Source: Meloidogyne chitwoodi (Eukaryota; Nematoda; Chromadorea; Rhabditida; Meloidogynidae). Taken from it: a stretch of DNA of 64,000 nucleotides. The stretch spans positions 2,294,001-2,358,000 of the forward strand of contig JACZZP010000003.1 of NCBI GenBank assembly GCA_015183035.1, given 5' to 3'. Positions 39,001 through 50,242 of the stretch are shown piece by piece. The number at the start of each line of letters is the position of its first letter. Positions within the stretch are counted from its first letter, which is position 1. The notes under the pieces are model-generated. The model saw only the letters and a list, made by a program, of their open reading frames with translations. It did not search any database and was not told the origin of the DNA. Both the position numbers and the translations under genes were made by a program.

Positions 39001-41184
39001 CAAAAATTATCATTAGAATCACAACATCCTACAATGACTAGACGTGAAAGTAATGCATCATTAAGTTCCTCTTCTATTCACTCTTCTTTTGGCAATCAAA
39101 ATAATTCTTTAAATGCTTTAAGTGAAGTTAGTGTTGGTTCTGGGGCAGATTTATTACTTCCACCTAATGATAAAGAAGGTTTGAATTTATTTAAAAAAAA
39201 TTACAATTGTAAAATATTAGAAAATAATTAATTATTTCATAGGTTGGTGTCGAAATAAAAAATATATTCAAATTGTCAAAATGGGTTATCGCTGTCTTCT
39301 ATGTAACAAAGTTTATGGACGTTATAATTCTGTAAGTTTTTTTAATGTATAGTCATTTTTCTATAAATATTCTTTATTATTACTTTAGGCATTAAAATAT
39401 AAAAATAGTCAAGGATTATTTTTTTTATATTTTTGTTTTTTTTTTGTAAAAAATAAATAAATAAATACTAAGAAAATAAACATACCGTATTCAATTAATT
39501 TTTAATTATTAAAATAAAAAAGGTTAGCTACCATGTTACAATTTATCACCGAAATCCACCAATACGTTGTGAAGAACAAGGATGTCAATTTACAACACGT
39601 GAAGCGCGTTATATTCATTTTCATAAATATTACCGTCATCAAATTGCTCTTCCAGAATCGATAGATTTGGGTAATATACAAAAATTTAAAAATTGTAAAT
39701 AAAAAGTTGGAATTGTAATGCAATTTTTTTTTCAAATTTTCTTTACAATTAAACTTTTTTAAGTTTTAAAGACAATTGTAAAAAGCTGTAATTGTAATAA
39801 AAAAAGTTTTATTTTTAAAAAGTTGTAATTGTAAAAATTAATTTTAACTTTTTAGCTTCACGTAAATGTCCTCTAATTGGTTGTAAACATGTTTCAAAAA
39901 GTCCAGCTATGTTAGAAAAACATATGCAAAGACATGTTGCTGATTGTCTTAAAGAAGGAGGATCATCTTCTAATATTTATTTATGTAGAATGCCTGTGAT
40001 AACAAAAGAAGAAAATATGGATAGTATGGAAAATAATGATCCAGAAATGTTAAAATCTTTAAAAATGGTAAAAACAATGAAAGAAAGAAGAAATACTTAT
40101 TCTGGTGGTTGTTCTGGTACTTTTAGTGGGGGACAATGTCTGTATAAGGCTAATTCGAGAGAGGTAAATAATTAATTGAGTAAATAAATTTTTCTGATTT
40201 GTAAACTTGTATTTTTAATAGTTAATGTATGCTCATCTTTTAAATTGTCACTCAGCTTCAAATGTCACTACTAACATTACAACACTTTCTGCTGACGCCG
40301 AAAAGAGAGGAGAAGAAGAAGAAGATAAAGAACGTTTATTGGGTGGAGGTAAAATATCTTCATCAGCCCCAAGTACTCCTCCACTGTCTAATTCAAAACT
40401 TTTATCACCCCTTTTGTCTCGTTTTCCATGCAATGAATGCAACTTTAGGTCAGTTTTATTGAAAGATCAAACTATATAAAAATTATTTTTAAATTATTTA
40501 ATTCCTCAATTATTTAAAAGCTTAAATTCTTCTCCATTTTTAAAATAAACCAAATTTATAGCTTTATTTCAAAAAAAGTTGTATAATTTTAAATCTTGTA
40601 CATAAATAAATTTTCCCCTTATTTTTAGAGGACGTACAATTACAGCATTAACAAATCATAAACTACAAAAACATTGTAATTTAACCAAACAAAAACAACA
40701 AAATAAAATTACTGGAAAACATTTTCCACTAACTAAGTGTTCTTCTTTTATGCTTCCATTTAATCCCTCTATTTTTAATTGTGGAACAGGCGGTATTTTT
40801 GGAAATGGTGGTAGTTTTTCCCTTCCTGGATCTCCTCTTTCTCCACAGGTAAATTATTAATTTTCAAAATTTTCAAAATAACTAATTAAACAGACCGGCA
40901 AACATGGATTTGGCAACAGCAGCATTTACCCTAGTGGAAGTAATTTACCATCTTCAGCATTCTTTCAACAACCAAATACTACTACAACAGCAAATTTTGG
41001 AGGTTTAGGAGTAAATAATCAACAAACAATTAATAATAACGTCCAACAATTATTAGCACAATTATTGGCAGCACAAAAACTTGCTTCAGCTATATTTTCT
41101 GCCGCAGCTTCTTCTTCATCTTCACCAACAACTTCATCCTCTTCTTCTCCAACTATTTCTTCTAATAATTCTCATCAACAATAA
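36016..41184 (+). CDS. C2H2 zinc-finger protein with BTB/POZ-like N-terminus, probable transcription factor
   Basis: Twelve exons (36016-36136, 37440-37628, 37739-37845, 37939-38182, 38237-38390, 38946-39178, 39243-39331, 39523-39670, 39856-40163, 40222-40448, 40629-40848, 40894-41184) total 2331 nt, 776 residues. The N-terminus (about 25-150) resembles a BTB fold, with AFKLFLTYLYGDQSV and LFEQLILLSKLFAVPDLEM. C2H2 fingers follow: CLLCNKVYGRYNSVSYHVTIYH, CEEQGCQFTTREARYIHFH, CPLIGCKHVSKSPAMLEKH and CNECNFRGRTITALTNH, with a degenerate one between. Linkers and C-terminus are Ser/Asn/Gln-rich, like activation or scaffold regions. It probably acts in the nucleus. The 1.3-kb first intron holds a hairpin-forming repeat. 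The exact orthologue was not identified. Confidence 0.85.
36385..36675. repeat. Palindromic (hairpin-forming) repeat in intron 1 of the zinc-finger gene
   Basis: The left arm CATAACTCA...TTTGATATCATTGGATAGAGAATT is mirrored by the right arm AATTCTCTATCAGATGATATCAAA...TGAGTTATG. Total about 290 bp, arms about 90 bp with mismatches. It looks like a MITE or foldback remnant. There is no coding potential. Confidence 0.55.
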
Positions 41185-42324
41185 ATAATCTTTTTTTACA
41201 ATTTGTAAATAAACTTGTTTTACAATTTGTAAATAACTTGTTTTAATATTAAAAACCAGAATATTTAATCTCAAAAACATTTAAATAAACTTAAGTTTGT
41301 AAATAATCTTTTTTTCTCTCATTCATTTGTCCAGTTATCTATCATTTTAATAGTTTATCTTCTTTTATTAACTCCTTTTGTTAAATAAATTTTTTTAAAA
41401 GCAATCCCAATCCTATATAAAGCCCTTTTATTATCAAACTTTGTTAAATTAATTCCCACGAAAAAAATTATTTATTTCCAATTTAAAGCATTTTTTTGTT
41501 TTTCTGGTAAGCTTTATTTTATAGTCTCTCTTTTTTTATAAAAATGCTCGCAAATAATTTGATACAAAAATACAAAAATTATTTTAAATTTTTTTTCATT
41601 ATTTTAAATTTATGAATAAATGTTTATTTTTGGAAAAAAATTAAATTAAAAAAAAAGATTAAACAATGACATAAACTAATTATATACCTAGTAGAAGCAT
41701 AATTGAGGTCTTTGTTCCGCGATATAGAAGGATTCTTGTGATTTTGGCACTTTTTAATTTTAAAAAATTCATAAATCCTTCCAAAAATTTTGTTCGTTTC
41801 CAATTTTTTTTCAATAGATTTGGACAAATATTTGGAACATTTAAAAAAAAATTTTTAAAAAATTTTAGGCCAAAATTCATTTTTGAATGGCCAAAAATAT
41901 TGAAGGTTTGAAAGATTGGAAAGAGATAAAAGCAACAAAAAGCCTAAAAGAACGTTGCACTTCCGTCTATCAATAACTTTGCACTATATCAAGAATTTGT
42001 GAACAACTGTTTTATTCTTTCTTGATCCATTTTATTTTAAATAAAAAACGAGTATCTGATTTTTTGAGATTTTTTTCTAATGACCAGTTTTGGGCGAGTA
42101 TAGTTTACTACTTCTCCATTTTTGTCTAGGGCGTTTTGTCTCACAATGGAAGCCTTAGATTAGAGTAAATTTTAACGAATAAATCAAAGTTTGTGCGAAG
42201 ACCAACCGGCTATAGACTCAAAAAGTGTATTTATCATTGTTTGACCATTATGTCCATTGACCATTTGTATATGAAAAATGTGGGTAGAGAAAGAAAATTG
42301 TCATTTTTTAATTTTTAAGAATTT
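41185..42324. repeat. Intergenic region with one diverged copy of the 169-bp repeat
   Basis: Non-coding. Between about 41690 and 41900 the sequence matches, with mismatches, the inverse orientation of the repeat unit found at 55.7-57.7 kb (shared phrases TTTTAAAAAATTCATAAATC and TTTAGGCCAAAATTCATTTT). The rest shows no gene. This shows the repeat is dispersed and not confined to one array. Confidence 0.6.
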
Positions 42325-43285
42325 TAAAATAAAACGATTTTTTAAGCACTTTGATAAGTGACTTTGAAATTCGTGCATTTATTTCTCTTTCTTGTAATCC
42401 AAAGTCTTATTGGAAAAGAATACCGTACAACCTTGGCCAAATTCGATTTGATTCAGAAGAAAATGATTTAATTATTACATTTGAGAAAATACCATTTAAT
42501 CCTGTTAGTTTTTTTTAAATTTTTAATTATATTAATGTTCATTATTCTAAATTTTAGCTGAACATTCTTAAGTTTGTGATTTCGTTAAGCTGCATAAAAT
42601 TACCAGAAATAGAGCTATTTCCTCGAGGAAGATATATGTTCGCATTTGACATGCCAGATCTTGAATTCAATGAGTGTTTTATCAAATCCATAAAAATTGC
42701 CGATATACAACTTATCCATACACACATTCTTAGAGCTGTTGAAGGTTTATTTTTAGCTTTATTTTACTAAATTTTTGGATTTAAATTTAATTATTGAATC
42801 TATATTTTAGTAAAAAAGAAGTTACATAAACAAGTTTCCACCAGTGGTCTTAACCTTACGGCTACAACGTCTACTACTAATAAGAATACTCAACAAACTC
42901 CTCCAAAAAAGCGTAAAACACCTCCAAAACTTCCTCCACCATCAAAAAAATACAGGCCGGAAAAGGTTACAACCTCTCTTTTGGACTTAATTTTCGTCAA
43001 GCAGATTGATTTCGCAGTAGAGGTTTGTGTTTTTTAATTTCGAAAAGTTTTTCAAAATTTAAGAATATTTAATCTTTTATAAAATTTATTGCTTATTTTT
43101 AAGGAAGAAAATGAAGTCGTCGAAGATTCTCTTGAAAGAGATTCGTTGTCACCTGGACAGCCTAAGAAAAAGAAGCGAACATGGAAGATTGTAAGATTAT
43201 AACATTATTAAAGTTTTAGTAAAAATAAATTTATTTATTTTAGAGAAAGTGTGGTTCAAAACGCAAAGAAAAAAAGGTTGTTTAA
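42325..43285 (+). CDS. Unrecognised Lys/Pro-rich protein segment, 5' end unresolved
   Basis: Exons from ~42337 join in frame: a globular part (FEIRAFISLSCNPKSYWKRI; KLPEIELFPRGRYMFAFDMP) and then a Thr/Pro/Lys-rich part (TPPKKRKTPPKLPPPSKKY) with nuclear-signal-like clusters and an acidic patch. No start codon in the right phase was found upstream: candidate ATGs near 42251 and 42272 give the wrong phase at the GTAGAG donor. A stop at 43283-43285 ends it if the last intron is not removed. If the GTTGTT at 43277 is used as donor, it continues in phase into the succinyl-CoA ligase fragment. The family is unknown. Confidence 0.5.
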
Positions 43286-43373
43286 AAAGATAAAAAAATA
43301 TAAAATATTTCTACCACAAACTTTGATATTTAATCTTAAATTATTTTAAAAATTAATGTTTTAATTTTAATAG

Positions 43374-44090
43374 AGTCAAAAAGAAAGATTAGCCAAAGAA
43401 TATGGCTTAAGTTATACGCCAATGGATGGAAATATTGCTTGCTTGGGTATTTTTTAATTTAATTTTTTGATAAATTATTTTATTTTTTATTAAGTTAATG
43501 GTGCTGGTAATGCAATGGCTACAATGGTTTTTTTAATGATTTTTTTTACTTTTAAAAATTATATTTTTAAAGGATATAATAAAATTGCACGGTGGACTTC
43601 CCGCTAATTTTTTAGGTTTTTTTTAAATTTTTAGAAAATTTTTTAACTTTATTAATTTTTTATATGTCGGAGGACGTGCCACAGTTAAGCAAATTCGCAT
43701 TGCTTTTGAAATTATAGCCTCAAATGATCCAAAGATTAAAGCAATTTTGGTTAATATTTCTGAACTTTTCCGTTGTGATATTGTTGCTGAAGGTGTTATT
43801 ACTGCTTGTAATGAACTTGAAATTGATATTCCTGTTGTTTTAAGGTTTGTTGAAATTAATTTTAATTTACCCTTTCTCAAAATCTGGTAATGAAATGTTT
43901 GAAACCAAAATATCTTCAACCATAAAAACTATTTTTAATTTTTAGGCTTCAAGGAACAAAAATAGATGAAGCTAGATTAATGTTAAAAAATGCTTCTTCA
44001 CAGCTTAAAACAAAATTTGAATTTTCTGAATCATTAGAAGTTGCGGCAAAACATGTTGTTAAATTGGCAGGTGGAATTGAGAAAAATTAA
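43374..44090 (+). pseudogene. Succinyl-CoA ligase beta subunit, C-terminal fragment only
   Basis: Matches only the C-terminal CoA-ligase domain of SUCLA2/SUCLG2: AKEYGLSYTPMDGNIACLV, NGAGNAMATMDIIKLHGGLP, then VGGRATVKQIRIAFEI and IPVVLRLQGTKIDEARLML. The entire ATP-grasp N-terminal domain is absent. The highly conserved NIFGGIMRCD loop is replaced by NISELFRCD, and VGGGATV reads VGGRATV, so normal catalysis is unlikely. The intron before VGG ends in AT (43662-43663), not AG. It is either a decayed partial duplicate or the C-terminal half of a fusion with the preceding unknown segment, with which it is in phase. Confidence 0.8.
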
Positions 44091-44381
44091 TAAGGAATGT
44101 TGTGGATGATTTTGTTTTTAGGCATTTATTTTGTTGTTAATTGTACAATTATTTGTTAATCTAAATTTAAGACTCAACCAATTGTTCTCAAAAAATAGTT
44201 TTATGTAGTCAATCATTTGAATAATTTTTAATTTGTTATCAATTTTGCTTCTTTATTAAATTATATTTTGTTAAAATAAAATAATTATTATTATTTTCAA
44301 AAAAAATTTTTTATGTTTACAATATTTTTTATTATTCTAATAATTTTTTGTTTGAAATAACTTTTAAGGTGCCTTTAGTTT

Positions 44382-46001
44382 ATGCGACGCTTTGTACTTT
44401 CTTCAGGTTTAATTTTTTTAGTTAAAATTAATTTTATATTTTTTAGTTGCTAAAATAATGTCTCTACATTCGTCCAAACCTAAACCAAAAATTTTGGTTA
44501 CAGATTCCACATTTGATTTGTCAAAATTAAAAGAAATTGGAAATGTTATTCAATATGGTTAGTGTAGTTTTTAGAAGTAGAATATTTTAAAAAATAATTT
44601 TTTTAAAAGATGATCCTGGTCAGATGCCATACACACTTTTGGAAGAAAAAATAGTTGATGTAGACGCCATTTTTTGCCTTGTACGAGATAAAATTGATAA
44701 TAAACTTCTTGAAAAAGGTTTATTTTTACTTAAAAATTTTTTTTAATTACTAATTCTTATTTTCAAAACTATTTTATAGCCAAAAACCTTAAAATGATTG
44801 GTACAATGAGTGTTATTTATGAGCACATAAATTTAGAAGAATGTAAACAAAGGGGAATACGTATTGGATATACTCCTGGTTATTTAAAAATATTAAAAAA
44901 AAATTTAAATTTTCTTTTAATGATGTCTTGACTGAAACAGTAGCTGAATTGGGAATGGCACTTCTCTTAACTACAGCTAGAAGACGTTTATAAAAATTTA
45001 TATATTTAAAAAAAATATTTTTTTAGTCCCAGAAGCAATAGATTCTATCAAAAGGTTTATTTTAATTAATTAAAAATATTTATAAAAATTTAGTGGTGGT
45101 TGAAGAACATGGTCACATTATTATATGTGCGGAAAATCAATCAAAAATTCAATTATTGGAATTTACGGAATGGGAAAAATTGGGGTCAGTATTGCAAACA
45201 AATTGCTTTCATTTATGCCAGAAAAGATTATTTATAATAATAGAAAGAAAAGAGAAGGTTTGTATTTTAATTTAAAAAGATATATTTTCCGGAAAATATA
45301 GTGTATTATTGTATTTTTACAAATATTAGAAAATCAGAATTTCTTTGTATTTTCCGGGACTATTAAAAATCACAATTTTGTATTTTCGAATAATAATCAG
45401 AATTGTATTTTCAGATTCTCCCCACACATTTGTTTCTTTCAATGATTTGTTAGCACAAAGTGACTTTCTTATAATTACCGCTACACCTTCATCCGAAAAT
45501 ACACGCATTTTTAATAAAAATACTTTTAAAATGATGAAAAAAGATTCAATTTTGATAAATATTAGCAGGTTAATTTAAATTTAATTTTTTTTAATTTTAA
45601 AATTATTTTTAAAAGAGGAATTTTGGTTAATCACAATGATTTGGCTGATGCATTAACTGTTGGTTTAATAGGATCAGCAGGTTTAGACGTTACAGATCCT
45701 GAACCTTTTCCTTTAGAACATTCACTACAGAATATGGATAATTGTGGTAATTTTAAAAATAAATAATATAAATCAGAATGTGTTTTAATTAATCAGAATT
45801 TATTTTCAAATTGTGTTTTAAAAGTCAGAATTTCTTTTTAAAAATCAGAATGATTTTTTTAATTAATTTATTTTCCCAGTCATTTTACCACATATTGGAT
45901 CTGCTACTTATGCAACAAGAAATTTAATGGCATCAACAACTGAAAAAAATATTTTTAATTTTTTTGAAGGTATTCCAATGGTTTCAGAATTGCTATTTTA
46001 A
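44382..46001 (+). pseudogene. Glyoxylate/hydroxypyruvate reductase (GRHPR-like), in-frame stop
   Basis: The D-isomer 2-hydroxyacid dehydrogenase family reduces hydroxypyruvate or glyoxylate with NAD(P)H. Exons from ATG 44382 (MRRFVLSSVAKIMSLH) run through [37 protein letters not shown], the Rossmann motif [38 protein letters not shown] and the catalytic-His region CVILPHIGSATYATRN, ending SELLF. Two defects are seen. The codon after SIKSGG, Trp in the family, is TGA (45101-45103). The intron before VLTETV ends in TG (44921-44922) instead of AG. The rest of the frame is conserved, so inactivation looks recent, or one defect may be a sequence error. Confidence 0.8.
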
Positions 46002-46164
46002 TAAAAATATTCTGTGATATTTTTTGTTAATTTTTCAACCATTTTTAAATATTTAAATTTAGTAAAATTAATGGTATTTTAACATTTTTAAATATCTTTA
46101 TTTTTTAAAAATTATTTTGTTTCAATTAAACATTTTTAGAAAAATATTAATTTATAAAAAAAAT

Positions 46165-48425
46165 ATGGAATCAGCCTTACAAAATATTATTAAAACTGGG
46201 GAAATGTCTCAAGATGAAGCACAATTTTTGTTTTTAAATGGTGGCATTTTAGTAAGCTTTTTTAATTAATTTCTTAAATTTAATTGTATTTTTTAAGATT
46301 CTTAAAACTTTCCTGAAGGAAGTGAATTTGGCATTGATGTCGTTCATGGACTGTTGGACGTAAATTTCTTGGAATTAAGGTTCCTTTTTTATTTCATTTT
46401 TGAGTGAATATTTTTCAGCTGATCCAGCCGGGTGTTCATTTTATATTTATGAGGTTTCTTTTTTTCTAATTTCAATTTTTTAGTGTCCCAGGTGCTCCAA
46501 AGATTGTCTTTTTCCACAATTTTTCTCTAAAAGAAATTGTTTTGAGAAAATGGGATAAGCAAAATGAAGATTTATCAAATTGTGTTTCTGATGATATTGA
46601 GGTTTTTTTAATATTTGGTTTGAATTAAAGGAGATCTGATCCTTGGTCTTAGGTTCTCCTATGTCTAGTTTCAGGCCTGAAAATTTAAAAATTAATCTAA
46701 TTTACTTTAAATCATTTTTTTAAGTTTGAAGGCTTAGATGTAATATTATGAATCTTGATCCACATCTGGGCGCTTATCCCTATGGAGGTTTGTTTAGCTT
46801 TAATTTTTTTCAGTTTCGAATTTGAAGCAATGCTTCAGTTTCAATTCTTAAACATTTTTGCTTCAATTTTTCCATTTTTTATTTTAGACTATCAACTTTG
46901 GGTATCTTTTTCGTCCAAAATTACTGGTAAAACAGTTACTCGATTATCACCAACCAATAAACTTGGTCGTATTTCATCACAAATTGAAATGACTACATTA
47001 GAAGCAGAAACAGAAAAACAATTGGTAATTTTAGTTTTTATTTTTTGTTTAATATTTGTTTATAAATAACAGTGGATATGGTGACTTTGGTGTAGTGGTT
47101 AGTGTTCTTGGTTCTCACTGGTGGGTGGGGAGGTTCGATACCTTTTGGAGAATAAAATTTTTCTCTTTTGAATTTTATACGTTTTTTAAATTTAAACCTA
47201 ATCTAAATAATTTTTAATATTTTTAGAATGATCCCCTCGGAATTTCAATTGTTGATAAAGAGCATAGAGGCAAACTTCGTTTCACTGATATGAATATTAA
47301 AAATGATGATTCTAAACTTAGTTTTACAGAAATTCCAACAATTACGGTTTAATTAAATATTATTTTTATATTTTTTATAATTAAAAAATGTAGCTAGCTG
47401 ATACAAATTTGAAAAAGGCTGGAATTGATGCTTCTGATCGATTTGAAAAATTTATTGAAACTGTTGGAGGAGATTTTCAACAAGTATTGGCGGAATTTCA
47501 ATTTGCCTTTATTATTTTCATTATTGGAGAGGTTTGTAAGAGCTTTTATTTTTAATGGAACGGGGATTAAATGAATAGAGATTTTGAATTAAATAAAATT
47601 TTCTAAAAATTTAATAATGTCAAAATTAAAAATGGTCAATTAATTAAAATATTTCACAGGTTCATAAAGGCTTCGACCATTGTAAGAGAATTATTCATTT
47701 GATCTGCACTTGTACATCAGTAATGGAAAAATACCCTTCATTCTTCAATGATTTATTGATTATTCTCCATTATCAAATGAAAATGGTGTCGGACAATTTC
47801 TTGCGGAAACATTTTGAAATAATTTTTTGGTTTATACTTTATCACTGCTTTTTGAAATATTGAAGGTTTTTTTTTATTTATTTTTTATATTTTTAGACTT
47901 ATAAATTCTGATAAACAAAAACATAGTAAAGTAACTAAATTACAAATTTAATTACAATAATTAAACTTGCTAAAAATTAGTTTACAATCGCAAAAATAAA
48001 CAAAGCTGTAAAAGTTTACAAAATGAGATGTTTTAGTTTTAAAAATGTTAATTTTATTTAAAATTTGGCGAAACGTTTATAGCAGAGAAGAGAAATTTTA
48101 TAGATGTTATAGAATAAGAGAAAAAATGTAAGACGCGCTAAAAATAGTGGGAGATGCTAGAAAAAAGTTGAGAGACAACAGAGTGAAAAAGGGAAAATTT
48201 GTAATCTCCATTATATTTTAACCGGATTTCTAGGAATTTTTTACATTTTTATTTGTTTATTTAATTGTTTTAGATTTTATAAAGATTATTTTAGTAAAAT
48301 GACAGAAGAAAACTTGGAAATTGCTGTCTCAACTCAAGACGAGCCAGATCCAGAATTAGTGGCCATAACCTCAACAAATGATGAAGGAGAAATAATTGTT
48401 AGTGAAAATGAAACAAAACTGTAAT
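46165..48425 (+). pseudogene. AAR2 (U5 snRNP assembly factor) homologue with frameshifts
   Basis: AAR2 holds Prp8 during U5 snRNP maturation. Exons from MESALQNIIKTGEMSQDEAQ give FPEGSEFGID, WTVGRKFLGIKLIQPGVHFI, NLDPHLGAYPYGDYQLW, RFTDMNI and VHKGFDHCKRIIHLIC, in family order, with the acidic tail ending near 48425. Three single-base losses break the frame: about 46305 (before FPEGS), about 46342 (between GIDVV and WTVG) and about 46735 (between FEGL and CNIMNL). All exons remain in order with GT-AG introns. The losses sit at short homopolymers, so consensus error is possible, but the neighbouring genes are also damaged. A tRNA-like sequence lies in the intron at 47090-47160. Confidence 0.78.
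47089..47160 (+). other. tRNA-Glu-like sequence (degenerate) in AAR2 intron
   Basis: Contains an A-box-like TTGGTGTAGTGGTTAGTG, an anticodon-loop-like GGTTCTCAC (CTC) and B box GGTTCGATACC with a T-arm that can pair (GGAGG/CCTTT, two wobbles). The anticodon stem does not pair and the acceptor is poor, so it is a tRNA-derived relic. A truncated second copy is at 52031-52084 and a diverged minus-strand one at ~52795-52860. Confidence 0.55.
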
Positions 48426-48805
48426 GTAGAAGGAGGATTATTATTATTAAGAGACGATGGTGTTTTTATTAAATTATTTATTTAAGATAAAATTAAAGTC
48501 TTTTAATATTTATTATTACTTTCACCAATAATTTATATAAATGGAAAATGACATCTATTTTAGGAAAAAGGCACCTTATTTATAGGCAAGCCTAATATAT
48601 AAATTTGGGTCAAAACTTAAAAGGGTCAATATTATAAAAATGAAAAACGAGAAAAGGGACAAATAAATTATATCACAAAACTACAAATTGTGAAAACAGT
48701 GTAATTGAAGATATTGCAACTGATGAAAATAAAAACAGAAAAAGAACGCATGAAGAAGTCGAAGAAAATGATGAAAAGCAAGAACAAGAAACACAAATTG
48801 CTAGG
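48426..48805 (+). pseudogene. Spacer plus displaced AAR2 tail fragment
   Basis: After a ~250-bp non-coding insertion, 48680-48805 encodes an acidic/basic tail (IEDIATDENKNRKRTHEEVE, then QEQETQIARR). In the second copy at 49.5-49.8 kb the same tail follows the AAR2 phrase SENETKL directly, so this is the original AAR2 C-terminus split by an insertion. It runs straight into minisatellite block A. Confidence 0.6.
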
Positions 48806-49180
48806 AGGTTCTATTAATTGACGTTCTGCGAGCTTCACCAACGGTGTTGGTCTATGATTTGACGTTCTGCGAGCTTCACCAACGGTGTTGGTCTATGAGT
48901 TGACGTTCTGTGTTCTGTGCCAACGGTGTGATCTATGAGTTTCGTTCTGTGTTCTGTGCCAACGGTATGTGGTTCCGGAACTAAGGTTCTAGTCCTACGC
49001 TGACGGTCGTGGTTCACGTTCTGATATTCTTGATCGACGCTGACGGTCGTGGTTCACGTTCTGATATTCTTGATCTTCGCTGACGGTTGTGGTTCAAGGA
49101 GCTGATATTCTGGATCTTCGCTGACGGTTGTGGTTCAATGAGCTGATATTCTGGATCTTCGCTGACGGTTTGGTACAATG
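48806..49180. repeat. Minisatellite block A (~40-bp units)
   Basis: About nine imperfect units of 39-41 bp share a core GACGTTCTG...CCAACGGT or GCTGACGGT...GGTTC. The block is distinctly richer in G+C than its surroundings. The minus strand is open through it (13-residue period, phrases such as HTVGTEHRT), which follows from the near-39-bp period and need not mean a protein. It abuts an AAR2 tail fragment on the left and a GRHPR fragment on the right. Confidence 0.85.
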
Positions 49181-49385
49181 AGTGTTATGATCACATAAAT
49201 TTGGAAGAATGTAAACGAAGGTGAAGACGTATTGGATATACTCCTTCAGTTTGGAAATATTAAAGAATTCAAGGAGAGGACAGAAGCAAAAGTGTAATGA
49301 TTTCAAGGGCTGCTTTTACAAATCCATTAATATTTTGTGGAAATGGATTGAAGCCTATGCCTGTTGAAATTTTTGGAAAAGGTTT
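49171..49385 (+). pseudogene. Fused fragments of GRHPR and a tRNA-dihydrouridine synthase
   Basis: 49171-49242 repeats the GRHPR exon at 44800-44876 (TTGGAAGAATGTAAACGAAG) with a small deletion and an in-frame TGA. It is followed at ~49250-49380 by a single exon piece of a DUS2-like enzyme: NIKEFKERTEAK, then VMISRAAFTNPLIFCGNG, with a one-base frame slip between. No other dihydrouridine synthase exon was seen nearby. Confidence 0.6.
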
Positions 49386-49479
49386 ATTTTAATATTTTTA
49401 GACTTTAAAAAATTATTTTTTAATGTAACTTCTTAAACGGATTTTCTGAGATTTTTTACATTTTTATTTGTTTATTTTA

Positions 49480-49808
49480 GATTTTATAGAAATTATTTTA
49501 GTAAAATGACATAAGAAAACTTGAAAATTGCTGTCTCAACTCAAGACGAGCCAGAATTATTGACAATAACTTCAACAACTCAAGACGAGTCATATCCAGA
49601 ATTAATGGCCATAACCTCAACAAATGATTAAGGAGAATTAATTGTTAATGAAAATGAAACAAAACTTGACAAAACTACAAATTTTGAAAATAGTGTAGTT
49701 GAAGATATTGCAACTGATGATGACAATAAAAATAGAAAATAAAAGCATGAAGAAGTCGAAGAATATGATGAAAAACAAGAACAAAAAACACAAATTGTTA
49801 GGAGGTTC
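49480..49808 (+). pseudogene. Second copy of the AAR2 C-terminal exon
   Basis: Repeats 48268-48425 plus 48680-48805 without the insertion. Several stops are present (ACATAAGAAAAC in place of ACAGAAGAAAAC; GATTAAGGAG). An internal tandem duplication of the phrase TCAACTCAAGACGAG is present. It ends in the same GGAGGTTCTATTAATT junction with a minisatellite. Confidence 0.75.
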
Positions 49809-50078
49809 TATTAATTGACGTTCTGCGAGCTTCACCAACGGTGTTGGTCTATGAGTTGACGTTCTGTGTTCTGTGCCAACGGTGTGATCTATGAGTTTCG
49901 TTCTGTGTTCTGTGCCAACGGTATGTGGTTCCGGAACTAAGGTTCTAGTCCTACGCTGACGGTCGTGGTTCACGTTCTGATATTCTTGATCGACGCTGAC
50001 GGTCGTGGTTCACGTTCTGATATTCTGGATCTTCGCTGACGGTTGTTGTTCAAGGAGCTGATATTCTGGAACTATGCT
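49809..50078. repeat. Minisatellite block B (~40-bp units)
   Basis: Nearly identical to block A in unit order but about two units shorter at the left and three at the right. The right flank, CTACTCCAAAGATTTTTTTA, is also found after block C, so blocks B and C with their flanks are one segmental duplication. Confidence 0.85.
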
Positions 50079-50242
50079 CTTTTTGCTACTCCAAAGATTT
50101 TTTTAATATTTTTAGACTAAAAAATTGTTTTTTAATTTTAGACTATTTTATTTGATGCAAACCACTGCTGCAAAACACTCAACATTACTTTGGGTGGAAA
50201 AATAGTTATTTTTTGATTAAAATTTTATTTTTTAAACTTTTT

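Noticed and set aside
47089..47160. Functional tRNA-Glu gene
   Set aside because: The anticodon and acceptor stems do not pair properly. Only the Pol III boxes and T-arm look tRNA-like.
48835..49017. Minus-strand open frame with HTVGTEHRT repeats, also in the other two blocks
   Set aside because: Produced by near-39-bp minisatellite units. There is no promoter, splice context or homology. Reported as repeat only.
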